Positions 32,551-43,827 of a DNA stretch of 64,000 nt are shown piece by piece (positions within the stretch are counted from its first letter, which is position 1; every line of letters begins with the position of its first letter). The notes below the pieces were generated by a model that saw nothing but the letters and a program-made list of their open reading frames with translations, did not search any database and was not told the origin of the DNA. The translations under genes were made by a program, and so were the position numbers. Source of the stretch: Albula goreensis (Eukaryota; Chordata; Actinopteri; Albuliformes; Albulidae); NCBI GenBank assembly GCA_022829145.1, contig CM040764.1, positions 3,867,552 to 3,931,551 of the forward strand. Reading direction: 5' to 3'.

Positions 32551-35494
32551 GTATGTATTCATAGTAGTAGCGTCTCAGAGGAGCCGTTGGGACTGATGTG
32601 AAGTAGCTGAAGTCAAAGGTTAGATGATTTTGAGCGGATAGAACAAGATGTGAGAAGCAATCAGCGGGGTGGGGTGCTGAGGGCATGGGGTGGGGAGGTG
32701 GGCTGGGGTTTGGGGGCAATGGATTTAGATTAAACTGGAAGATGTTGTCCACAGTTTAATTTAATTTTTAAAAAGAAATAGGATCTGTTGGTCCACAATG
32801 GTAATATCGATCAGGGTTTCATCAAGATAATGCCTCCTGAGGGAGGCGAGGCAATAATTGCAGAAGGGGTCCAAGGGTGGGCCCATGGGGAACTCTGCTG
32901 ACCTAATGACAGAGCCATTATTAGATGCACAATGTTAATGACTATAAGGGCTGCATGGTCTACTCTTTTCTTAATTTGAAAAGCTCCTGTTGTATTTTTG
33001 GATGCATGCCGAAAGCACTCAGTCACTGCTTTTGGGCATGATATCCCAACATGGACAGCTTGAACTGTGATTTATTGTGGTCGGCCAATTAATCCCCAAT
33101 TAAACCCTCCCTGTGGGGATTGATGAATTATCTAAATAGTTATGATTAATAAAGTCTCTTTCTGACTGGCTGGCCTTCATTCGCATCACCTGAAGCTTTT
33201 CTCCCTAAGGTTATGCAGGGCATTTCAGACCCTCTCCCTTTCTCAGTGCTCAGAATTGTTTTGTTGGATCAGATACAGTGCAGATGGTGCTCTCATCTGG
33301 ATGGTTCATCCATTTCTCTGAGAGCACTGTTTCGGCTGATCCACATCGTGTGAAGATCAGTGACTCTGTACAGCACTCAGATGCAGCGGAGATCCATACA
33401 ACGATCTCAGTGACTTAAGTGATCATATCTTGCTGACAGCCCTGCCCCAACACTTTGTTTAAATGTGAATAGCTTATAGTTACATACAATATCATGTATT
33501 CAAACACAAATCCGAATTGAGAAATGCTGGAAAACAGTTTGGGTCTGATTTGCTGAACAACTGTATGCGCAAAGCAGTTTTGCTGGCATCTCTATTGCGA
33601 ACATGGTTGCCATTTTACCAGTATCAAGTACATTCTGAACCAAAAATATGACAGCAAGTACAAACTGTCATCTCTGTATGTGCTCTCTCGTATTTGACAA
33701 AACCAAGTTTGTTTGTATGCATTGTTGCACACTTTTATATGTCCTCTCCATTCCCAGAGATCATTGAGGTAAGCATAGCAGCATTAACCCTGGCACTGAG
33801 AACTTTGCCTACAAATTAGCTAACATAAGCAGAAAATTCTCATATTATTTCTGATATATGCTATGGAAATAAATAAGGTCAATAGTGCTCTGATGCTAGT
33901 CACAACATCAGGTATATTCCAGATACACAGAAGTTGAAGTACATAACATACTTGTATTAAGAAAAATACATTAGCCCTAGTATGTTTGGAAGTTTCTACT
34001 TCCAACCATGGAAGTACACAGAAGCATATAGAGTAGAACAGAGCTACACATTTCTTTTCTTAGTGGAGCTATGTTGTGGTTGGCTTCACTTTGGAAAAAT
34101 ATGCTCAACACTTGACATGTCAGTTAAAAAAAAAAATTAAATTCACAAGAAAATCTAAAATGATATCATTAGTGGAACTGTTTTACTGTGAATATATTCT
34201 CCCATCTCACTGTGTCATACCGCCAGTACAAGCAAATGTAATGACAACTGTTTTTCCTCATAAACTTTCATTTTGTTGTTCCTCTTTAGTAAGCTTGGCC
34301 TACGAAAAGGTGTTTAACCCTTATTACGCCTCTGCACTCTGTGCTAACTGCAGTGTCTTTAGCAGCCAAGAGGTAAAATTTAAATAAAATGAATCAGTGC
34401 TGTGCTGTTAATTTTTCTTTGAATCTTCAGTGCGCAGTATTTATTCTGAAGTTTAGAAACATCAATCTAAAAGCATCTGGATATATTTTTCCATAGCTCT
34501 TGTTATGCTCATCTCATAATTTACACGAAAATAGATGCATGAAATGCAGGCAAGGGAGTCATTTATTCAGGAATTTAACCTTAGAAGCCACTGTGTAAGA
34601 GTGTGTCAGAGAAATGAATAGTTTATCCTGATCTCTCACATAGGGTTCATATTACCATGGAAATAGCCTGCAATGAAAAGGTAATGTGCCCAAGGAGGCT
34701 ATAACATGTTTTTTTGACGAGTGTTAAGGCATTATCATTCAGCCTATTCTGAATTTATAATACACATTTTGTGTTTTGTTCCAGGTTATGAGTCTTTATA
34801 TCGGGCTTGTAACTGATGTATTTCTGTCGTACGCCAATCAGTTTTGCACAACAAGAAACAGTGTAAAATGTATTCCCTGTAGTGACATGTTCCTGTAAGA
34901 TCTGAGGCTCGGGAACGTAAATGTTTGATTTTTCAGAGTATTGAAATTTGTATCCTATGCTACTTGCTGGCTGATATGTTTTCATGTAGACGGCTTATTT
35001 ATAACATGGGAAATAAAAAAAAAAAACATTTCAGCCATTTTTTTTTACATTTTCACTTTATGTGCACGTCGTAAACAGTGTTATTGTAACATGAGTCAAG
35101 TGCATAATTCTGTTCTCGTGGCTCGACCGTGGAAAACGAAGAGCTCTGATGTTGAGTGGATCAATAATTCTGCTCCATGGCAGCGTGCGAGTGCACGTAA
35201 CACAATCGCTTCTAATGATTATTTGTATATCACGCATCAAAGGCATGAGTCTGGGATCAGGCAGAAATCCACTCGGAGCGGATGACAGGTCTGTTAATAG
35301 CTTATGTGAAGGAATGTTGCTTTCCTGAATTCTGAAAGCCGTGGCCTAGTTTTTCGCCGTTCCTGAGAGATGGATATGTGTTGCATGGCTCATGTTGAGG
35401 AGGTTGAAATAGATTTTACAGCTCCAATAAGTTTCCATCTCAAAGCACTTACCCCTGGGAGAGGATCTGTGAAACAAGGATGGGAAAAAATGCA

Positions 35495-35815
35495 GTGTGT
35501 GTGTGGGCCGGTTGTCGTCCGTGTTTGCTTACAGGTGTGTGCCCATGTGTGTGTTTACAGGAGCGAGTATGTGTGTGTGTGTTTGTGTGTGCCATGTGTT
35601 CGTGCGTGCGCGTGTGTGTGTGTGTGAATGTTTAGAGGAGAGAGTATGCATGTGTGTGTGTTTGTGTGCGACATGTGTGCTTACAGGTGTGTGTATGTGC
35701 GTGTGTAGGGCACATGTGTATGTGTGTGTGTGTTCATGCTTTTTGTGTATGTTTGCAAGCTTTCTGTCTATATGCATTGTGTGTGTGTGTATGTGTATGC
35801 ACTGTCATGTTGCTT
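35495..35815. repeat. (TG)n-rich microsatellite field
   Basis: Interrupted gtgtgt with catg and gcgtgc inserts. It yields Cys/Val-rich frames on the plus strand and His/Thr-rich frames on the minus strand. Neither is a gene. Confidence 0.93.
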
Positions 35816-38581
35816 GTGAGACAAAGTAGGAATACGAGACTCGTACACCTGGGGATAGACAGGAGCCCTATTCCTCTTGACCTAGGGATGGGCAGGACAG
35901 TGTATACATCTAGACCTGGAGATGGCCAGAGCTCAGCTTGTGAATGTGTTGTTTTATCTCCTCCTGTGATTATCTAATTGGGCAAAGTTTGCACAGCTCC
36001 ATCAGAATTGATCCAATTTAAAGAGGCAAAAAATGACTCCACATTTATTAAACTCCATTGAATTCAAACTGGCACTCACAGCTTTCTGAAACTCACTGGC
36101 CATGGAGAAGATACTAAGCAGTACTGTTGAGTGTTACTTTTTAGCTTGAAATATTAATGAGGGAAAAATACTACAATCAATAAGACATTATTTTTGCACA
36201 GAGACATTGGGTGTTCTGTTGTGTTCTGGTGGAATCAGACTGACACAAGCTTGTTTATTTAAATGCATATTTCATCACTGAGGAATGACCTCTGCTCACA
36301 GCTTGGATGGTATTACAAGTAACTCTGATTCAGATTGGATTGATGGAAAAAACAGAAATTATTTGCTGTTGAACTCTGTCATTTTGACCATTATTCACAT
36401 TTTTTTCATAATGGATGCCTGAATTTATTTATTTATTTCCTTACCTTTTATTTATAATGTCACAGGCAAAGATCTCTGGGAGGTTTTTTCATACAAATAT
36501 GAAATTATTAGTTTGGCTCATCATTCAAAACACATTAAAAGGAAAACTTTGGTATCTAATATATATTTATAAGTATATGTAAATATATATCATTAATTAT
36601 ATATAATACAGTGTATACTTACTTCAGGAGGAAATAAAATCATTAATAGTGAGTTATTTCTTCAAACCTACTTCTGTTGATTGGAGAAGATTAAATGTTG
36701 TGAAGTCTTTTCTTTGGAACAGGAAAAATGAGAATCTCAGATTCGTAAAGATTGTTTAAAAGAGTAAAGCTCATGCCAAAATGCAATGCTATTGGCTAGA
36801 GGTTACTCATTGTGGGGGATGAGAAAGGCTTCAGATTTCAGGGAGGCCAATGAAGCATTTGCATTATGAAGCATTGAAGCATCGCAGACAAACGGTTTGG
36901 CACCCCTGGTGAAATCAAATTCCCATCTGTAATGAATAGAAATAAGTAGCATTCAGTTAAATATGTATGATTTTTTTGATTTTGCAGAAAGATGTCATGT
37001 TTAATTTTATACGATGGAGATTCTCCATAACTGTTACATTGTAATTCATTGCCGTTGCAACTTCATCAGTCAGAGTGCATGTTTTTTGTTTACCTACTTT
37101 TCTTTGAGGAATACTGAGTTGGAATACTATACCGTTAACTCAGTACTGAGATATGTACCACACTGTAAAGTGAATGCACCATTTCACCATGACTTACGGT
37201 CTCCTAAGGGTCCTGATTGTTTCATCACTCCGTTTTTGAGCAGATACTTTCTTCTCCAAAACATCTGGTTAGAACAAAACAACCCCCCCCCTCAAAAAAA
37301 AAGAGACTTAAAATATTTGTTTGCCTGATGATCAGAATCTTGTTGAATCAGGGTGTTGCTGGGGGAGCGCTGGTGGATTTTCACCGTGTTTGATAATGAG
37401 GAGAACTAATGTTTGCCTTGGCTTGGCCAGTGGTAGCAGCTTTGAATTTCACTCACAGCGCCGAAATCCATTCAGCAAGGCCCCGGGTCTGGCTCCTGTC
37501 CCAGCTTCAAATGGCATTTGCCTTTATTTTGTTTGAGTTCTTTCCGTTAGGGGTACATGGAAAGCATTGCACAAACCCTGCACGGTATATAGTCAGGGCA
37601 GACACAATCATTATGACAGTGCTTTAATCAGTATTCATTAGGTAAGGGCTCCCAAGCGGCTGAGGCAGTAAAGGCACTTTGCTTGCGCTTAGCGGATTAG
37701 CTCCTTCAGCGATACACCCGGTGCTGACAGGATACCGGTTGTCATCAATGATAAATTCAGCTTTCATCAAATGGGTGCTAGCTGTCCTGCAGTACTGTGT
37801 GGCGGTATGAAAATTACAGTGACATCAAATGAAGGTGATGAATGACAGCATGACTGGCAAGGCTAAGGAAGTGATGACAGGATCAAAAAATAAATGGATA
37901 TTTACACCTTTATAAGTTGTGCAGTGTTCAGTAAGTGGCTGTTAACACATGTATTTATTGTATTAAGTTTGGTGATTACTATCTGATATTGCTGTACAGG
38001 AAAACAAGAAATGCACAGCGAAATACGTATATGCCGATTCAAATGGGAATCTGTATTCTGAGAGCACAATTTCTGCTTTGCAGCCCTGAGAGGATACATC
38101 CGTGACGACAGTGTATTAGCTTTGTTCAAAAAGTTCCTTTAGCGTCTTGCAGAGCCTCCGTTCCTCTGCATGAAGGTTGCTTGGGGTGGTTAATTCTCCC
38201 TTGGGTGTGTACGCAAATGTGAAGTGAATGAAATGAGTTAAGTTAGCGTGTGAATTAATTGTTGGTAAAGCTACGTAATGCGATGAGGCCATTTTGTTGG
38301 ACTCATCACCCAAAGCACCCAAAAAGATCTCACGGAACAGCAGTCAAGCTGAATCGAGGTACAACTCAACAAGAACTCATCTGTAGAAATCTTTGTTTGC
38401 TGTCCTTCTGTTCACCAAAACCCTTGAAAAACTGCATTTTAACTCAGGAAAGATTCAAAACTTTTACTTTAACAATTGTTTCATTGTTACATGTTATGTT
38501 TGTATGTTTAGTACAGCTGTACACCAGTTCTCTCTCTATTTGTCCTTTGGCATCCCCGCCCACCTCCCACCCCCACAAAAT

Positions 38582-38760
38582 CCTTCCAATGCCATGTATT
38601 TGTGAGTACCACAGAAATATTTATATAAATGAAATACAGAAGCTTCTCAGTCTTTGTATACCCTCCTGTTGTTCTGTATGGCAACACACATAAATACTTC
38701 CAATGCCATGTGTTTTTGAGCACTACAGAAAAATGTACATAAATTACAAACAGAAGAACC
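38582..38760. repeat. Imperfect direct repeat, two copies of about 65 bp
   Basis: Copy one begins ccttccaatgccatgtattt and continues with cacagaaatatttatataaa. Copy two begins at about 38698 with cttccaatgccatgtgtttt, then ctacagaaaaatgtacataa. The period is about 115 bp, with a non-repeated spacer of about 50 bp. Confidence 0.75.
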
Positions 38761-40879
38761 TATGAATATGGATGCAGTGTATATTAATTATGGTAATTAT
38801 ATGTAGTTTACATCTTGAAGTTTCCAGTGGGAAAGTTAAAGTTATTCTATTCTATATAAATGAATATTGTTTAATCCATTTCTGCCTCAGGCAATTTTTC
38901 TTGAGAAACACCCGACAGGAATATATATCAGCCACCGTCCCACTAATAGAATACACATTGATATACAGGAAAAAATTGTGCAGTTTACATTGCTGTGTCC
39001 CCTGCGTTTGAACTCCTTTTATTACCGTAACAAACTGCACTCCAGTTTGAATGCCAGATTACTTTAATTACATTTTATGGTAAATGGGGGAGTTGGTCGA
39101 ATTGAACAAAATGGCATACTACCTCTGGCAAAGTTCCCAGGACAAGCGGATGTATTTTCTTCCATAATTAACGTCAAATAACGATCTCGAAAGAGTAGCA
39201 ACAAAACAAAAAAGCAGCACAGAAACACAGAGTTGGAGAGACATGGTTCCAGTGGATTTTCTGTGTTGCACGTTGCAGAAAGTATACACAAGTATGTGCA
39301 TGCATTTCAGGCTTCACCTTGAAATGATAATGGGCGTGCGGCCCCCGCGAACGTGTTTGCGTTAGCCGGCGCGCTTCCAGTTGCTTTTCAGCTGTTAAAC
39401 CAGGGCTCGGCTCCAAGCCCTCACACCATGGAACTGGCAACCGCAACAACGTTAAAAACCGGCTGATGTTAAACGGCTTAGTCTCAGTGACATTGAAGGT
39501 CTTGGCCTGGGTGCCTCATCAAGGTATTCACGAGTCATGAATGAAAGGTGAAAAAATGAACTGCTAGAATAAAAAAAACAAGTACTTGTGTTTTGCATGT
39601 TATCCTAACAGATGATCAGAGGACAATGTCAGGTTTTTTTGTATCTCGGTAGCTTTAGCAAAACGATTTTATAGAGAGTTATTCCTATGTTACAGAAGCT
39701 TTTATTTGATTTTAAGTATTGTGATTGAATATTATACTGCCGTATAATTTTGTATGAATTTTGTGAAGACAACTAGTCTTAGACACAGTGAGGTATTGTA
39801 GATATGACCATACCAATGAATACTGAATTATTAGGTCACAGCTGGTGCATAAAAAAAATTTTCACTTATTCCCAGGGTTATATCAAAACATGCTCTACTT
39901 TAAAGAGAGATTTTTGAGCCTCTTGTCCCGAGTAACGGGCTTTGAAAAAGGTGACCTTACAGAGCTCGTTCCTCCTCTCTCTCTGTCTGTCTCTTGTTTC
40001 TTCATTAATTTATTCATTTGTTCATTCATGTATAAAGAGACATTTTGGAGAGTGTCCTCTTTTGCACTCACACCACCACTAAGTATGAAGTACATTTCTA
40101 AATAACTCGTGCCCCATGCCTTGTCTCATTTGGCATTCTGTCCACAGCAAAGGTGTTAGCAGTCCCTCAAATTTTGAAGGGTGGTCGGCGAGGGATAGTT
40201 TTATATCCCTCTCTTCCTCTGAGCCCAAATTCAAAGCCACACGTGAATGACCCACCAATTACCCAGCGCTTCACTCCATGAACTTCTCTCTTTCAAGCAC
40301 CCATTTTATTATTTGCCAGGAGCAAAGGGAGTAATTAGTTTAACTGATCTTCAACAGTGTGACAAATTGGAATTCAAGACTTCTGCCAGTCAAAGTGGCA
40401 GGCAGTACCTGCCAACATACTCCACTGATGCTCTCATTTCCATAGGAGACAGACGGGGACAGCGCAGTCCTGCAAAAATCCATTTGGCCTGAACTTTCTT
40501 TCACCGCGCAGGTACAACTGACAGCTCTAAGACTGTTTTAGCATGTGTGCTCAAAATGGCTCCCTTTCATTTTTAATTTAATACAGTGGTAATCTTACAA
40601 TTTGACTAATTGTGCCGCTCAGTCCTCGATAAAAGGGTTGAAAAGAAGTTAATGCGGAGAGGTGTGGATCCAAAACGGTATGACGAATGACTGTTCAATC
40701 ATAGTTAAATTCGCAATGAATTTTGACAAAGAGAAATGTTTCTGACGTACAATAAGACATACAGATGTACTTGTGAGATTTTTAATGAATAGACAACCTA
40801 AAGGTTTAATGAAGAATAAAAGAACATAGAGTCTCATAGACCAGTAAACCATTTGAATGTCCCTTGCTACGATGTCTCA

Positions 40880-40914
40880 GGCTTCAGGAGTGAATTTGTC
40901 GTTCTCCTGAAGCC
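40880..40914. repeat. Perfect 11-bp inverted repeat
   Basis: GGCTTCAGGAG (40880-40890) and CTCCTGAAGCC (40904-40914) are exact reverse complements around a 13-nt loop. It lies just left of a SINE. No pri-miRNA-like extension of the stem is visible. Confidence 0.85.
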
Positions 40915-40924
40915 ACAGAATAGG

Positions 40925-41140
40925 GTGAGCCTATAACCTATTGGCTAAGCTGCCTGACTGTGGCTGTCCTGGGGCTTGAGCCTCCAGCCTTCTCGGTCTT
41001 AATCACATCAACTGTTGGACCTCTGAGCAGGGCCCTTGACCCCGCATTGCCCCCAGAGGGGATTGGCCACTGGCTTCGTCCAATCAACTGTAAGTTGCTT
41101 TGGATAGAAATGTAAAACTGTAATGTGATGCAATGTTAGG
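40925..41140 (+). mobile_element. tRNA-derived SINE, plus strand
   Basis: A tRNA-like head region (ggctaagctgcctgactgtg, then ggggcttgagcctcc) is followed by the body with ctgagcagggcccttgaccc and cattgcccccagagggga. The tail reads aactgtaagttgctttggat, then aaatgtaaaactgtaatgtg. The order is that of a common fish SINE, moderately diverged. Confidence 0.7.
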
Positions 41141-41929
41141 CAGAATCTAATGTGTGTGAATGAAATTGTTCACAGCATGGCATGTGGCCAGTGAGGCCTT
41201 GACATGAAAGGATTTTCCTTTGTCTTGCTATTGTTTCGCAAGAGCGCCCCCTCTGGTCAACCGGGCGCCAGCGGTTTGCATGAGCTCACTCCTTATGGAT
41301 TGTATGCCACAAGGGCAATGGCCTTGGAACTCAGCCGGCGGACTGTGGAGTGCCAGTTAGCTGCAGCTGGCAAAACACTCATCAGAGAGAAACACTTTCC
41401 TGTCTGCTCTCACACTAATCCAGAAGGAATGGAGCCACAAGACAGACATAGAAATACAGATGGGTGCTCCAAACCGGAAGAAATAACAATAAAAAAAAAA
41501 CCTGAGGATAAAATTTAACATGATAATAAGAACATAAAAAAGATTTAATAAGCAAGATCCCACGTTTGGATGAAGGTTTGGTTCAGTTTTTTTATTTACA
41601 CTTTGTCTCTGCTACTTGCCACTTGTGTTGACCCTTTTTGGTCATCTACATAATTACCTGCTTTACCTACAAAAAAATTCAAGTAAATTGGTTCCAATTT
41701 ACTGCTGACAGCATGTGAATCTGAGTCATACATTTTCACACTTGGAGGCTGGTATTTATTTGCAAATATGGCTCTTGGCATTTAAAAAACAATGGTGAAA
41801 AAACACCTCCGTTTCAGGCAGTTAATAAAAATTCATCCCTTTTGAATAAATATTAATGTTGGCAATATAGTCTTCCGAGTCAAGCCAGCAGCCAAAAGCT
41901 GTCAAACACGGTCTCTCTCTCTCTCTTTC
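41141..41929. other. Intronic stretch, no gene seen
   Basis: Between the SINE and the CpG island. Besides the CTCF-like motif there is only AT-rich sequence with an A10 run near 41491. Confidence 0.55.
41243..41256 (-). promoter_or_regulatory. CTCF-like motif, minus orientation
   Basis: In reverse complement CCAGAGGGGGCGCT. The AGGGGGCGCT core is perfect; the CCA block is shifted by one base from the consensus spacing. Confidence 0.35.
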
Positions 41930-42385
41930 TCTGGTGACGTCAGGGCTCGACTTTTATCCGTCGCCTGCCTCCTTGATCAGACACACGCTCGCGCCGGCGT
42001 AGCCAGGGGAGAACGAGTTGTTAATGAAGGATTATTCCCCGTTCCTCTTTTAATGTCACCCTGCGTCGGAGTCTGTAGAAACGGAGGGGAAAGTAAACAT
42101 CACACGCGCTCTGGGGGGAAAAAAAGGCCGTGATGTTAGCTCTAGCGTGTGCGTTTTTTAAATATTCCGGCTTTACGTGACAGTTCACCAACCGCGACGT
42201 TTTTTTTTCCCTCTTTCCCCTGATCGAAACATCTGTCGACTGGGTGTTTCATTCGGTTCCCCCATACCCGAAGCTCCCTTTGTTAACATCTATCACCGTG
42301 GATGTGTTCGTGCTGAGAGATGATGCCGACACGCTGTTTTTGGCTGCTCATCACGAACGGAGCCAAGTCTGTTCAAATATATGCG
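41930..42385. promoter_or_regulatory. Intragenic CpG island with palindromic CRE
   Basis: About 37 CpGs in roughly 480 bp, several times the surrounding density, with a perfect CRE (TGACGTCA, 41935-41942). The island ends at gcgag|gtaacc near 42389, which resembles a splice donor on the plus strand. It lies 9.4 kb into the long nlgn1 intron. It could be an alternative promoter with its own first exon, or a regulatory island. No coding frame of note crosses it. Confidence 0.5.
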
Positions 42386-42999
42386 AGGTAACCGCTTAAT
42401 TAGATACATAAATATTCAGGTTGAGGTGTGCTAAAAGAAACACTCAGCATCTTACAGGGAAAATAACTTAATTCCAATAAAGACATTCCAGTATCCACAT
42501 ACATCAGCTCTCTGACAGTGTATCCAGTAAAGCACTGGTGGTTCTCTGTCTGGTATTGATGGATGGCTTTGACGTGGTGCCAGAAGATTTTTTTCAAAAT
42601 GAAGCACAAACACAACCATACTTACTTTACATCATCTGCATTTCATATAATGCCATAACTTCAACCAAACCCAAGGTATGGAAAAGTGACATCACATAAA
42701 ATGAATAGCTGCTAATTAATTAATAGCTAATCCTTGCAAATCTTTCAGTCTTTCAGTTAAATTGCAAGTAGAATATGCAGGCTTAACTCGTCAATGTAGT
42801 CTGTGTAAGGTTAATGCTCTGATCTGCCTTCAGTAAGTGCTCAGGGCCGGTGTCGGTCTCTTTTCTTTTTTTTACATAAATCTCGTGTTTTTGGCGTCTG
42901 TTTCGGTGAGACACACCCATAAGGAAACCTATAGACTTGTGATCATATAGATGCATTGACCTTTCAGTAGAAACAAGATGGTCCAAGGTAATATGATTT
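42386..42999. other. Intronic stretch, no gene seen
   Basis: AT-rich sequence directly right of the CpG island. Nothing recognised. Confidence 0.5.
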
Positions 43000-43290
43000 T
43001 ACTGACTGATTGCATATCGACAAATGACATGCCAATAAGAGAATGAAAAAATGACATTTCAATTTTTAGGTTTTTTTACATTATTATTTCAGACTGCATA
43101 TCTAACAAATGGTGGAAAGACTTTTTTATTTTCTTATTTCACGCTGCATATCTGACAAATGACATGCCAATAAAAGCCTTTTTTAGTATTTCAGACTGCA
43201 TATGTGACAAACGACATGCCAATGAGGTTTTTTCCTATTTCATACAATTTCAGCTTCCATGTCTGACAAACGACATGCCAAAAAGACCTT
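43000..43290. repeat. Degenerate tandem repeat, about five copies of 50-84 bp
   Basis: The core motif is tgcatatctgacaaatgaca followed by tgccaataa and a T-rich spacer. Core starts lie near 43011, 43095, 43145, 43197 and 43255, so the period varies (84, 50, 52, 58). The spacer T-runs account for the length differences. Confidence 0.8.
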
Positions 43291-43570
43291 TTTCTCATTT
43301 TTCCTTTTTTCCTGTTTGGGTCCCCTGATCATGGTGAGGATGAGGGGGATAGATGATTTCTGGGAAAAGGCAGCACCATCTGTGGGCTTTGGGCTCTGGG
43401 AGCGGCCCTCACAAGGCTGTGAGAGGGCCAGGTTCGCTCCTGTGCAGGGCCCATCCAAAAGCGTTTGGATCGCCACGTTAAAAATCGCGTTGGCAGGCGT
43501 GAAGGCGGCGTGGGTCTTTGAGAATAAATTCCCTCTTGAAGCTGCGTCAGCGTTGGCATTGTCATCGAGG

Positions 43571-43599
43571 CTGTGTGTGTGTGTGTGTGTGTGTGTGTG
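43571..43599. repeat. (TG)n microsatellite
   Basis: Fourteen TG units. Confidence 0.95.
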
Positions 43600-43812
43600 G
43601 AGGGAGACAGAGGGAGAAAAATACACCACATGAATGTCAGTCTTCTATCTGGGAAGCAATAAAGTTATGCATAGAAACTATTCGCTGACAATCGTTCTTC
43701 CAAACCCAAGTAAAATGGCTGCCGCAGGGCCTTGTTGAGATTAAAGTAGAAGTTCACTCTGGTGGCTCCTATAATGAGCCTGTTGCCGGGCCTAGGAGGC
43801 AGACTTCAACTG

Positions 43813-43827
43813 CAGGTAGGTGGCGCT
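43813..43827 (+). promoter_or_regulatory. CTCF-like motif, plus orientation
   Basis: CAGGTAGGTGGCGCT agrees with the 15-base CTCF consensus at 13 positions, including the whole AGGTGGCGCT core. Confidence 0.35.

Larger units (their letters stand above)
32551..40871 (+). other. nlgn1: nlgn1 intron after site A, first part
   Basis: Starts with gtatgt. No neuroligin exon was recognised. Holds a TGCATG at 33003-33008, about 450 bp beyond the A1 exon; AT-rich sequence; a TG-rich microsatellite field at 35500-35810; a possible diverged tRNA-like SINE head at 37646-37690 (ggctcccaagcggctgaggc, then agtaaaggcact); and a direct repeat at 38582-38760. Open frames here are short or low complexity. Confidence 0.6.
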
